From: Vibrio panuliri
GTDB lineage: Bacteria; Pseudomonadota; Gammaproteobacteria; Enterobacterales; Vibrionaceae
Assembly (NCBI RefSeq): GCF_009938205.1
Contig: NZ_AP019655.1
Coordinates: 1,054,001-1,118,000 of the forward strand
Direction of reading: 5' to 3'
DNA: 64,000 nucleotides
How positions within the stretch are numbered: position 1 is the first letter of the stretch; each line of letters begins with the position of its first letter. The position numbers were made by a program, and so were the translations under genes. This document shows positions 43,581 to 52,026 of the stretch, piece after piece. The notes under the pieces are model-generated. The model did no database searches. It saw only the letters and a program-made list of their open reading frames with translations, and was not told where the DNA came from.

Positions 43581-44774
43581 TTAAATAATGCTCATATCGC
43601 GACCAACTGCAATAAACGCATCAATCGCGCGATCAAGTTGCTCACGAGAGTGTGCAGCCGACATTTGAGTACGAATTCGAGCTTTTCCTTTTGGTACAAC
43701 AGGAAAAGAGAAGCCAATAACATAGATACCTTTTTCTAGCGAACGCTCAGCAAACTCTGCCGCTACTTTTGCATCCCCTAACATGATGGGGATAATGGCA
43801 TGATCAGCTCCCCCTAGCGTGAAGCCCGCTTCCGTCATGCGCGTGCGAAAATGCGTCGCGTTTTCCCACAAGCGGTCACGAAGATCTCCGCTCTCTTGCA
43901 ATAGCTCAAGAACACGCAATGATGCGTTGACAATCCCTGGCGCCACCGAGTTAGAGAATAAGTAAGGACGAGAGCGCTGACGTAACCAATCAATGACCTC
44001 TTTTTTACCTGAGGTATAACCACCTGATGCGCCCCCCATCGCTTTGCCTAAAGTACCAGTGACAATATCAATGCGGTCAATTACATCGTGGTATTCATGT
44101 GTACCTGCGCCGTTTGGCCCCATAAAACCCACCGCGTGTGAGTCGTCAACCATCACCAGCGCTCCGTATTGATCAGCCAAATCACAAATTGCAGGCAAAT
44201 TCGCAACGACACCATCCATCGAAAACACACCGTCGGTCACGATTAGAGTATGACGCGCACCGGCGTCTTTCGCGGCAATCAACTGCTCTTCAAGCTCTTG
44301 CATGTTGTTGTTTGAATAGCGAAAACGCTTCGCTTTACACAAGCGAACTCCATCAATAATAGAGGCGTGGTTAAGCGCGTCTGAGATAATGGCATCTTCC
44401 GCATCCAGAATCGTTTCAAACAAGCCGGTATTAGCATCAAAGCATGAGGTGTAAAGAATCGTATCTTCTTTGCCGAGGAACTGAGACAGTTTCTGTTCAA
44501 GTTGCTTATGAATATCTTGCGTACCACAAATGAATCGAACTGATGCCATACCAAAACCATGTTGATCCATACCTGCTTTTGCAGCATCAATAAGTGCAGG
44601 ATCGTTAGCAAGGCCTAGATAGTTGTTCGCACAGAAGTTCAACACTTCTTGACCGGTAGAAACTTGAACTTGAGCCTGTTGCTGAGAGGTGATCACACGC
44701 TCAGGCTTGTAAAGACCTTCTGCCTTTACATCTTCAAGTTGTTGTTGGATCTGTAGGTAAAATGCAGAAGACAT
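43581..44774 (-). CDS. kbl: Glycine C-acetyltransferase (2-amino-3-ketobutyrate CoA ligase)
   Basis: PLP enzyme that cleaves 2-amino-3-ketobutyrate with CoA into glycine and acetyl-CoA, completing threonine degradation started by Tdh. 397 residues from the ATG at 44774, eight bases after AAGGA; the longer reading from 44819 adds 15 residues without similarity. Visible: NFCANNYLGLANDP near 46-59, VDDSHAVGFMGPNGAGTHEY near 207-226 and the PLP lysine in VTGTLGKAMGGASGG near 240-254. Convergence of sequence and adjacency to tdh make this secure. Confidence 0.95.
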   Translation of the reverse strand: MSSAFYLQIQQQLEDVKAEGLYKPERVITSQQQAQVQVSTGQEVLNFCANNYLGLANDPALIDAAKAGMDQHGFGMASVRFICGTQDIHKQLEQKLSQFLGKEDTILYTSCFDANTGLFETILDAEDAIISDALNHASIIDGVRLCKAKRFRYSNNNMQELEEQLIAAKDAGARHTLIVTDGVFSMDGVVANLPAICDLADQYGALVMVDDSHAVGFMGPNGAGTHEYHDVIDRIDIVTGTLGKAMGGASGGYTSGKKEVIDWLRQRSRPYLFSNSVAPGIVNASLRVLELLQESGDLRDRLWENATHFRTRMTEAGFTLGGADHAIIPIMLGDAKVAAEFAERSLEKGIYVIGFSFPVVPKGKARIRTQMSAAHSREQLDRAIDAFIAVGRDMSII

Positions 44775-45196
44775 GTTTAGTTCCTTCCTATCTTTATGGC
44801 TTTTAATCACACACATCAAACTCGAATGTCGATGCGTATGATGGCATTAGGCTATTAAAGGTATTTCCCGCAATAGCCTTTTACATAAAGTGTAATCTAG
44901 GTTCGGAATTCACATTATCCCACTAGGTGGAAAAACATTATTGAATCACAGGCACAAATCAGTTTTACTGTTTACTATTCATGGTTAATTGCACCGCAGC
45001 GACAATGAACACGATTGAGGTGAGTAGCATAATTGTTTCGAGTGTCGACCAGAGGTCGAGCACAGCATCGGCATAAGGCATCTTGGTCTCCTCGCAGGCT
45101 TTTCTTGGGGGTAACCTTACCGTGCAAATAACCGCGAAACCGCGAGCTAAATCTCAAAAAACCTTTATTTTCATATATATCAACATGTGACAATTT
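44775..45196. other. 422-base divergent region between kbl and LysR gene
   Basis: Holds the promoters of kbl and of the LysR gene. The right half carries a minus-strand open frame rich in Cys (44975-45193) described separately. A short palindrome CCACTAGGTGG lies near 44922. Otherwise AT-rich with nothing recognised. Confidence 0.5.
44975..45193 (-). CDS. Possible small Cys-rich (zinc-ribbon-like) protein
   Basis: A 72-codon open frame whose C-terminal third reads ALCRCCARPLVDTRNNYATH then LNRVHCRCGAINHE. The CRCC ... HCRCG arrangement could bind one zinc. The first codon is TTG and there is no ATG; a TTG near 45148 after AAAGG is an alternative start. It is divergent from, and four bases away from, the LysR gene. 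The evidence is only the Cys/His pattern and the open frame, so it may be chance. Confidence 0.3.
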   Translation of the reverse strand: MSHVDIYENKGFLRFSSRFRGYLHGKVTPKKSLRGDQDALCRCCARPLVDTRNNYATHLNRVHCRCGAINHE

Positions 45197-46117
45197 ATGA
45201 TAAATACTCGTTTAATCACTCTTCTGCCAGACTTGGCGACATTCATTCTGATTGTTAACCAAGGCAGTTTTACCGCCGCTGCCAAGCAATTGGAAGTAAC
45301 GCCTTCAGCATTGAGTAAGTTAATCACTCGGTTAGAAAAAGCCCTATCAATCAAGTTATTCGAAAGAACGACACGTAAACTGGTCATTACCCCAGCAGGA
45401 CAGAGAGTTTACGACCAAGCGTTATTGATGGTTAATGCAGCGCAACAAGCCGTCGATCTATCAGAAAGTGACCATACTGAAGCCAGTGGCTCGATAACCG
45501 TCGCGGCTCCAGAAGCCTTTCTCAACTCTGTGCTGCAACCTTTAGTCATCCCTTTTCTGACGCAGTACCCAGAAATTGAGCTAAAACTTCGTGTCGCTGA
45601 TGGCGAGATAGATTTGCTACGCGACAGAATAGATATTGCTTTTAAGCTAACCGACAAGCCGGATGAAAATCTGGTTCTTAAAGAGATTGGCAAGACTCAC
45701 CTGCGTTTGTGCGCGAGCCCAAGTTACATAGAAAAATATGGGATGCCTTTCCACCCAAATGAGCTGGACACCCATCAATGCCTATGTCTGGCTGAACGGG
45801 AACGTGACAACATCTGGGACTTTTTCAAAGACGATGAGTATCACTCGCTACCCGTTCGAGGTCGTTATGCGGTTAACCACTCGCAAATGCGCCTCAATGG
45901 AGTAAAAAACGGCTTAGGCATCGGTATTTTTCATGACTTTGTCATCACTGACGCCTTGCGTGACGGTAGCGTCGTCGAAGTGCTAAATGATTGGACCATC
46001 AAGAGTAATTATCACGGTTCTATTGCCATGCAATATCCACAAACCCAATATATGCCCGCACGTATACGAGCATTTATTGACTTCGCGGTTGAACATTTGA
46101 GTGCCACACTCAATTAG
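45197..46117 (+). CDS. LysR-family transcriptional regulator
   Basis: 306 residues. The N-terminal helix-turn-helix is unmistakable (VNQGSFTAAAKQLEVTPSAL near 21-40, SKLITRLEKALSIKLFERTT next), followed by the substrate-binding domain (about 92-300). It belongs to the same broad subgroup as the LysR at 17569-18468. Divergent from kbl, with which it shares a 422-base region, and convergent with the racemase gene (22 bases between stops). It may control either tdh-kbl or the racemase operon; the sequence does not decide. Ribosome site is weak. Confidence 0.87.
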   Translation: MINTRLITLLPDLATFILIVNQGSFTAAAKQLEVTPSALSKLITRLEKALSIKLFERTTRKLVITPAGQRVYDQALLMVNAAQQAVDLSESDHTEASGSITVAAPEAFLNSVLQPLVIPFLTQYPEIELKLRVADGEIDLLRDRIDIAFKLTDKPDENLVLKEIGKTHLRLCASPSYIEKYGMPFHPNELDTHQCLCLAERERDNIWDFFKDDEYHSLPVRGRYAVNHSQMRLNGVKNGLGIGIFHDFVITDALRDGSVVEVLNDWTIKSNYHGSIAMQYPQTQYMPARIRAFIDFAVEHLSATLN

Positions 46118-46139
46118 CATCGGTCCATAGAAGCGATAG

Positions 46140-46835
46140 CTACTCTGATAAAGCCCATGTAACCGCGGCATTAGCGTGAATTTGTGTTGTATCGTATAGC
46201 TTTACGTCAGTGTGCTGCGGTTCGACAAGCAAGGCAATTTCTGTGCAGCCTAAGATAACCGCTTGAGCGCCGCGTTGAGCTAAGTCATCGACAATCGCTA
46301 GATACTCTTTGCGCGAACTCGAGTTGATTTCACCTTTGCATAGCTCCTGATAGATCACATCGTGCACTAGGGTTCGTTGCTGGTCATCAGGGATCAGCAC
46401 TTCAATACCAAACTTATCGATAAGCCGCTGCTTGTAAAAATCTTGCTCCATCGTGAACCGAGTGCCCAATAAACCCACCTTTGAAATACCATCAGCAAGC
46501 AACTTTTCTGCCGTTGCATCGGCAATGTGTAAAATGGGTTTGGAAATATACGGCTCAATTTGCGGCACAACCTTATGCATAGTGTTAGTGCAAATCAAAA
46601 TAAAGTCAGCCCCACCAGCTTCCACCGCGCGTGCTGAATCTGTCAGGATCTCTGCGGTTTCCTGCCATTTCCCTTGATGTTGCAGTTGCTCAATTTCATG
46701 AAAGTTAACGCTATAAAGGCATATTTTGGCTGAATGCAACCCGCCTAGCTGCTGCTTAATTCCTTGATTCAGCGCTTTGTAGTAACTGGCTGTTGACTCC
46801 CAACTCATTCCACCGATTAAACCAATTGTTTTCAT
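46140..46835 (-). CDS. Aspartate/glutamate racemase-family protein
   Basis: Cofactor-independent amino-acid racemase of 231 residues. The two catalytic Cys are present: LICTNTMHKV near residue 82 and ILGCTEIALLV near 197; the opening MKTIGLIGGMSWESTASYYK is characteristic of the YgeA group, whose members act on a broad range of amino acids (homoserine, aspartate and others). Start ATG overlaps the stop of the nitrilase-family gene (ATGA), so both are translated together. Third gene of a three-gene operon. Exact substrate unknown. Confidence 0.9.
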   Translation of the reverse strand: MKTIGLIGGMSWESTASYYKALNQGIKQQLGGLHSAKICLYSVNFHEIEQLQHQGKWQETAEILTDSARAVEAGGADFILICTNTMHKVVPQIEPYISKPILHIADATAEKLLADGISKVGLLGTRFTMEQDFYKQRLIDKFGIEVLIPDDQQRTLVHDVIYQELCKGEINSSSRKEYLAIVDDLAQRGAQAVILGCTEIALLVEPQHTDVKLYDTTQIHANAAVTWALSE

Positions 46836-47596
46836 TCTTTTCTCTCTATTGGATAGGATTTCCCGGAAATCACATGGCCTGTAATATCTATCAAACTCAA
46901 ATCGGCTTGCTCACTGCTGGCGGTAAAAATGTTAACCCCTTCTTGATCCCACACCGCGCTGTTACCCGCCACCTGCCAACCCGCTGTTGGTTTAATGTAG
47001 TTGGAAAGTAACACTGGGAAACGGTGCTTTCTGGCTATCTGTGACAGAATTTCACTGTCATCCGCATATCCTTTAGTGGAAATCAGCGCACTAACCAAGT
47101 ACACATCCGCTTCATCTTCATCCGCTTCGCTGCTGTGCAGTGGGTGGGTAAAGTCTGCACAAATTGCTAACGCTAATTTATAGCCTTTAATTCTCAAATA
47201 GTAATTGTGCTGACCAGCGCGGCAATACTTTTTCTCATCGCCATGCAAATACTGTTTCGCGTAGAAATCCAGCTCTCCAGTTGGCTTACATATGGCAGCG
47301 CTAATTGCAGGTTTGTTTTTGCCTCGTTTTAGAAAACAACCCGCTATAACCGTGATTTGGTGCGTAACTGCGGCGTCAGATAAGTCACGCAACACACTGT
47401 GTTTCGCCTCTAAACTGAGTTCATCCGCTCGACTAATTTGATACCCCGATAAAGACAATTCTGGAAACACTACAATATCTGCACCCAACGTCGCTGCTTG
47501 GTTGATCGCATGTAAATGCTGACGCAAATTAACTTCAATCTCACCATCTTCGATTGGCACTTGGGCTAACGCAATAAGTAAACTATTTGAATTCAT
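46832..47596 (-). CDS. Nitrilase-superfamily carbon-nitrogen hydrolase
   Basis: 254-residue cytoplasmic amidohydrolase. The Glu-Lys-Cys triad is visible: Glu in VVFPELSLSGYQ near 45, Lys in AKQYLHGDEKKY near 114 and Cys in LALAICADFTHP near 146. The motifs fit the omega-amidase / carbamoyl-hydrolase part of the superfamily rather than true nitrilases. It overlaps the racemase gene by four bases and follows the phosphoesterase gene by 17. With a racemase it could act on an N-carbamoyl or amide derivative of an amino acid; that is inference. Confidence 0.87.
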   Translation of the reverse strand: MNSNSLLIALAQVPIEDGEIEVNLRQHLHAINQAATLGADIVVFPELSLSGYQISRADELSLEAKHSVLRDLSDAAVTHQITVIAGCFLKRGKNKPAISAAICKPTGELDFYAKQYLHGDEKKYCRAGQHNYYLRIKGYKLALAICADFTHPLHSSEADEDEADVYLVSALISTKGYADDSEILSQIARKHRFPVLLSNYIKPTAGWQVAGNSAVWDQEGVNIFTASSEQADLSLIDITGHVISGKSYPIERKE

Positions 47597-47613
47597 AACG
47601 ACCTCTACCCATC

Positions 47614-48369
47614 TTAATACTGCAAACCACGGCCTGTGGTCAGAAAATGTACCCAGTCTAATCTTTGCCTTTGCTCGGCTAATCTCGCCGAAGTTTTTAC
47701 TGGATACGAAATTTTATGTAACGCGACATTCCATGCCCCGTTGCTTTGCTGTGACAATATTGCATAGCTCGCTTTAGCACTGTATGTCTCCATCGAGTGG
47801 AGGTGGGGCTCCTCATCGGTATACGCAGGCATACCTACGCTACCCGGGTTTATCACCAGTTGTCCGCTTGATAACTCAACACAACGTGCAATATGGGTGT
47901 GACCACACAAAATGATCGGTGATGTGTTCCCGCCAAGTAACTTTTTGATCTCGGAATCTTCGCGTAATGAGGGACTACCTGACGAAACATCTTCCAATAG
48001 GTAAACCATGTCATCTTGAGGGGAACCATGGCAAGCGTAGATATCTTGGGTGATTTGAGAATCAAACGGCAGGGTTTTCATCCATTGGATTGGTTCGGGC
48101 CCCAAATCTTGCAGAATAAACTGCATCGTTGGGTTGGCATCAATTTCTTCTGGAGTCGCTTGGAATATTTGGCGATCTTGGTTGCCACAGATGGTTGTCG
48201 CATCAATGGTTTGCAAAAGATCGTAGGTGGCTCTGGGCGCGATCGGCCCGTAAAGAATGTCACCTAAATTGATATAACGTTCTACGCCTTGGGATTGAGC
48301 GTGCTCTAACACGGCTTTTAAAGCGTAACTATTACTATGTATATCCGACAATATTGCATATTTTAACAT
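47614..48369 (-). CDS. Calcineurin-type metallophosphoesterase
   Basis: 251 residues, dinuclear-metal phosphoesterase fold. Metal-ligand motifs: AILSDIHSNSYAL near 5-17 (D-x-H), YINLGDILYGP near 33-43 (GD), CGNQDRQI near 60-67 where the usual GNHD/E reads GNQD, and LCGHTHIAR near 156-164 (GHTH). The His-to-Gln change in the GNHD box is notable because that His binds or orients phosphate in most members, though YfcE-like relatives vary. First gene of the operon, with a good ribosome site (AAGGA). Substrate unknown. Confidence 0.85.
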   Translation of the reverse strand: MLKYAILSDIHSNSYALKAVLEHAQSQGVERYINLGDILYGPIAPRATYDLLQTIDATTICGNQDRQIFQATPEEIDANPTMQFILQDLGPEPIQWMKTLPFDSQITQDIYACHGSPQDDMVYLLEDVSSGSPSLREDSEIKKLLGGNTSPIILCGHTHIARCVELSSGQLVINPGSVGMPAYTDEEPHLHSMETYSAKASYAILSQQSNGAWNVALHKISYPVKTSARLAEQRQRLDWVHFLTTGRGLQY

Positions 48370-48512
48370 CGCACTCGTTCCTTGAGCTTCGATATACCCA
48401 TTCTAGCTGTACCTGCCAGTTGCTTAGGTATAGATGTTCAATATAGCAGTATATTTAGATGGTAAACAACAAGTTATATTCAGTGAATTGAAATTATTTG
48501 CTATTCATATTC

Positions 48513-48878
48513 TCAACTATAAGTCGGTGGCGCTCTAGGAATTGCAGGTTCAAACCGCTCGCTTAGAGCCAAAAAAGCGTAGTCGGTGTCTCCTACAAAA
48601 CGGCTGCGTTTGAAGTAAAGTGTTGGTGTAGTTGAAAAATCTGAGGAAATCGCAAAATAGGCAAATGGACATGGTTTACTATGCTGCACAGGCGGGGTCG
48701 CCTGCTCTACTTGCACATACTCAAAGCCATTGATAGTACATAGCCTTGCCCACACTCCCGCATTGGCACCATGCGCATTAATCACCGGCATCAGCGTAAC
48801 GAGTGCCCAACTGAGTGCACTGGCTAGTAGCATCTGCTGTTGAAAACCATTTCGGTGGCGCGGCGTCGGAGTATCCAT
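48513..48878 (-). CDS. Small membrane protein resembling DUF2946
   Basis: 121 residues from the ATG at 48878, six bases after AGAGGG. One membrane segment or signal anchor (about 13-35) is followed by VWARLCTINGFEYVQ near 43-57 and a HSKPCPFAYFA Cys-Pro-Phe motif near 69-79, the pattern of DUF2946 (CT..G ... CPF). The family often sits beside copper genes, which is not the case here. Two Cys might bind metal in the periplasm. Monocistronic. Family assignment is moderate. Confidence 0.65.
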   Translation of the reverse strand: MDTPTPRHRNGFQQQMLLASALSWALVTLMPVINAHGANAGVWARLCTINGFEYVQVEQATPPVQHSKPCPFAYFAISSDFSTTPTLYFKRSRFVGDTDYAFLALSERFEPAIPRAPPTYS

Positions 48879-49180
48879 CTTTGCCCTCTTCACTAGAGAC
48901 ACAAATATATAACCTTAACGAAACAGTTTCAGAAAAAGTGTTTAAAATCTATTCATGGATCATAAAATTTCGGTGTTTTCTCTGAGCAAAATCGATATCG
49001 ACTAACACGTATTGCCCCCCAAACGACCACCAGCGCAAGTGCCTCATCTGTCACCACTTGTGCCTTTATTTGCAACAAACCCGCTGACATCTATTGATAA
49101 AATTAATTTTAATTAGCGATTTATGTACATATAATTATAACAAACACACTTATTTTAAAATGAATCACCAAGGAATCGAG

Positions 49181-49657
49181 ATGCGTAACGTGATTACCTT
49201 GCTCTTTTGTTGCTTCAGCTCATTGGTTATTGCCTCCCCACTAAAGATACATTTGGGAAATGGCTCGGTGATCGAAACTGATATGGCCGCGCTGTTGAAA
49301 GAGTTTCCTACCACCCGTTTTGAAACTCGTCTTCCCTGGTATCCCGATCAGCGCTCATTTACTGGTATCCCTGTCAGCAAGTTGATCGAACGTTATGGTG
49401 ACAACAAAACCTTTGCGGTTACGTTTCTTGCGTTAAACGACTATGCCGCCACCAGTACTGTCGACGATATTCGCGCTTTCGCGCCAATAGTGGCCGTCAA
49501 GATGAACGGAAAGCCGATGAAAGTGCGCCACAAAGGCCCATACTGGCTGGTATTTAACTTAAATAAACACCCTGAGATAGATAATATCGCCTACCATTCT
49601 CAAATGGTGTGGCAAATAGATGAGATAATTTTACATAGCAAAGACGATGACGAATAA
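49181..49657 (+). CDS. Periplasmic protein with sulfite-oxidase-fold-like domain
   Basis: 158 residues from the ATG at 49181 after AAGGAATCGAG; the longer upstream reading has no similarity. A signal peptide covers about 1-20 (MRNVITLLFCCFSSLVIASP). The mature part looks like a degenerate oxidoreductase molybdopterin-binding (SUOX-fold) domain: RSFTGIPVSKLIERYGDN near 63-80 and APIVAVKMNGKPMKVRHKGP near 107-126, then WLVFNL. The molybdopterin-ligating Cys is absent, so binding of cofactor is unlikely; a sensor or ligand-binding role is more plausible. Its end overlaps the start of the diguanylate cyclase gene by 11 bases. Confidence 0.75.
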   Translation: MRNVITLLFCCFSSLVIASPLKIHLGNGSVIETDMAALLKEFPTTRFETRLPWYPDQRSFTGIPVSKLIERYGDNKTFAVTFLALNDYAATSTVDDIRAFAPIVAVKMNGKPMKVRHKGPYWLVFNLNKHPEIDNIAYHSQMVWQIDEIILHSKDDDE

Positions 49658-50759
49658 AAACAACATCACCTCATTTACCAGTCTTTTGAAGCGCTCTAAG
49701 GCACTGCTGATCGTCTTATCTGTTATTCTGATTTTGGCCAACTTTTATGTGCTATCTGAAACACGTAAATTAACCCGAGCTTTCTCTGAACAGCAAAACC
49801 AAGCGACGTGGTCACTGTTCCAATTGACTAAAGAGTTCTCATCATTAGTGGTACTCACTCCACTGTCACTCACGGATCAACAGTTTCTTAAAAAGACCGA
49901 GCTTGCCTATGAACTCACATGGAGTCGCTTTGACTTGCTGCTCCATGCCGAAGAAGCCAATCACTTTATGAAAATTGAAGGTACACGGCTATTTTTTTCA
50001 AAGCTGTTTGTCCGTTTTACGCAATTAGAGCCGTTGGTATTTCAGTTGAACGATCAAGACCAAGTGAATCGACTAAATCGAGAGGTAAACGCGATATATA
50101 AAGATCTGCTCGGTTACGTGAACATCAACTTTCGTATCAACAATCCTTTTTACTTAAAACGAACAGAACAGGCTAAGCTACTCGATCAAACGCAAATTGC
50201 GCTGATGTTACTACTATTTGCCTGCGCGGCGCTTGTGGGGTACGTATTACATCTTGAGTCTAAAGCCAATAAACAATTGGCAATGACGGATGCATTAACA
50301 CACATTCCAAACCGGCTAGCGATGGCACAACACACTCAACAGCTTATCGTAGAGCGAACCGATTTTACTTTGTGCTTACTTGACTTGAATGGCTTTAAGC
50401 AAATCAATGATCGATACGGCCACCAAGCTGGCGATCACGCCCTACAACAGCTGGCAAGCCGATTTACCAATGATAGTAACCGGCTCTTATTCACCGCGTA
50501 TCGGATTGGTGGGGATGAGTTTGCGTTAATCTTACGCCAACACTCAAGTGAACAGCTTGAACACGCACTCAACTGTGCTTTGGATTGCTTCACCGACAAA
50601 ATCGAAGTAGAACGCGGAATTTTACATGCTTTATCAGCCAGTGTTGGGTTAGCGAGCTATCCAAGCCAAGCTGACACCTACAGTGAACTAATTAAAATTG
50701 CCGATAGAAATATGTATCAAATGAAGTTTGCTACCCGAACGCATACAAGGCAAACGTAA
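49647..50759 (+). CDS. Membrane diguanylate cyclase (GGDEF)
   Basis: 370 residues. Two membrane helices (about 18-38 and 183-203) enclose a periplasmic region of about 145 residues; a cytoplasmic GGDEF domain follows (about 208-368). The active site RIGGDEFALIL near 288 is intact, as are DLNGFKQINDRYGH near 247-260 and SVGLASYPS. No RxxD inhibitory site stands five residues before GGDEF, so product inhibition may be absent. It overlaps the periplasmic SUOX-like gene by 11 bases, suggesting that protein regulates this cyclase through the periplasmic region. It converges on ugd. Confidence 0.9.
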   Translation: MTNKNNITSFTSLLKRSKALLIVLSVILILANFYVLSETRKLTRAFSEQQNQATWSLFQLTKEFSSLVVLTPLSLTDQQFLKKTELAYELTWSRFDLLLHAEEANHFMKIEGTRLFFSKLFVRFTQLEPLVFQLNDQDQVNRLNREVNAIYKDLLGYVNINFRINNPFYLKRTEQAKLLDQTQIALMLLLFACAALVGYVLHLESKANKQLAMTDALTHIPNRLAMAQHTQQLIVERTDFTLCLLDLNGFKQINDRYGHQAGDHALQQLASRFTNDSNRLLFTAYRIGGDEFALILRQHSSEQLEHALNCALDCFTDKIEVERGILHALSASVGLASYPSQADTYSELIKIADRNMYQMKFATRTHTRQT

Positions 50760-50767
50760 AGTTTGCC
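50749..50767. terminator. Hairpin overlapping the diguanylate cyclase stop codon
   Basis: Perfect 7-bp inverted repeat GGCAAAC/GTTTGCC with a five-base loop around the TAA, in the 23-base gap to the convergent ugd gene. No U-run; a weak terminator or mRNA end structure. Confidence 0.45.
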
Positions 50768-50782
50768 CCATAACCGTGTCGA

Positions 50783-51949
50783 TTAATCTTCACCAAACAG
50801 GTCTCTGGTGTATACTTTATCTTGCACATCAAGCAGTTCGGTCACCATGCGGTTACTTACGATCACGTCACTCATAAGCTTAAACTGATTAATATCATCC
50901 ACCACTTGAGAGTGAAAAAATGTTGGTTCGGGCAACAACGGTTCGAATACGACTACTTTGATTCCTTTCGCTTTCAATCGCTTCATGATGCCTTGAATAC
51001 TTGAATCACGAAAGTTATCTGATCCAGCTTTCATAATGAGGCGATATATACCAACCACTTTGGGCCGCTTACGCAATATCGAGTCTGCGATAAAGTCTTT
51101 ACGAGTAACGTTGGAATCGACAATCGCTCGAATCAAATTGTTAGGAACATCTTGATAGTTGGCCAACAACTGCTTAGTGTCTTTGGGCAGGCAATACCCA
51201 CCATAGCCAAACGACGGATTGTTGTAGTGATTGCCTATCCTGGGGTCCAGCCCTACCCCCTCAATTATTGATTTTGTGTCTAAACCAAGGCTTTCTGCGT
51301 ATGAGTCGAGTTCGTTAAAGTATGCGACTCGCATTGCTAAGTAAGTGTTGGAAAATAGCTTCACCGCCTCAGCTTCGGTTGAGTTAGTAAAAAGAACTGG
51401 CACATCTTGTTTGGTTGCACCCGTGACCAACAAATCGGCAAACATTCTTGCCCGGCTTGAATCTTCGCCGACAATGATACGAGATGGATACAAATTGTCA
51501 TAAAGCGCTTTGCCCTCTCGTAAAAACTCTGGTGAGAAGAGTATGTTATCGACGGAAAGCTGTCGTTTAATACGTTCGGTAAAACCGACGGGAACGGTTG
51601 ATTTGATCACTATTGTGCTGGTCGGTGCATACATCAGTACATCATTAATCACAGACTCAACACTACTAGTGTCAAAATAATTGGTGTGCGGATCGTAATT
51701 AGTCGGCGTCGCTATGATGACAAAATCACTGTTATGATAAGCAGCTCCTTTATCCGTTGTCGCGGTTAGATTAAGCCTTCTTTGAGATAAAAAATACTCG
51801 ACATCACTGTCACAGATTGGGGACATACCTTGATTTAGCATATCGACTTTCTCACTATCGATATCCAAAGCAACCACCCTATGGTGCTGAGCAATTAAAA
51901 GAGCATTCGATATACCCACATAACCTGTTCCTACAACCGCCACTTTCAT
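50783..51949 (-). CDS. ugd: UDP-glucose 6-dehydrogenase
   Basis: Oxidises UDP-glucose to UDP-glucuronate for polysaccharide synthesis. 388 residues from the ATG at 51949, six bases after GGAG. NAD-binding start MKVAVVGTGYVGISNALLI; central ILFSPEFLREGKALYDN near 140-156; catalytic Cys in FGYGGYCLPKDTKQL near 252-266, embedded in the usual G-x-G-G-x-C-L-P-K-D motif. Short form as in enterobacterial Ugd. Last gene of a three-gene polysaccharide module with the asparagine synthase and sugar phosphotransferase genes upstream. Confidence 0.93.
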   Translation of the reverse strand: MKVAVVGTGYVGISNALLIAQHHRVVALDIDSEKVDMLNQGMSPICDSDVEYFLSQRRLNLTATTDKGAAYHNSDFVIIATPTNYDPHTNYFDTSSVESVINDVLMYAPTSTIVIKSTVPVGFTERIKRQLSVDNILFSPEFLREGKALYDNLYPSRIIVGEDSSRARMFADLLVTGATKQDVPVLFTNSTEAEAVKLFSNTYLAMRVAYFNELDSYAESLGLDTKSIIEGVGLDPRIGNHYNNPSFGYGGYCLPKDTKQLLANYQDVPNNLIRAIVDSNVTRKDFIADSILRKRPKVVGIYRLIMKAGSDNFRDSSIQGIMKRLKAKGIKVVVFEPLLPEPTFFHSQVVDDINQFKLMSDVIVSNRMVTELLDVQDKVYTRDLFGED

Positions 51950-52026
51950 AAAGAACTCCATGCATGATGATTTTCATAATCCAACAGTTACTAACGCCCG
52001 CTTTCTCGGTTCACCATTTTCCAGTA

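Noticed and set aside
49033..49063. Inverted repeat GCGCAAGTG/CACTTGTGC
   Set aside because: One mismatch, 13-base loop and no U-run; too weak to call a terminator or operator.
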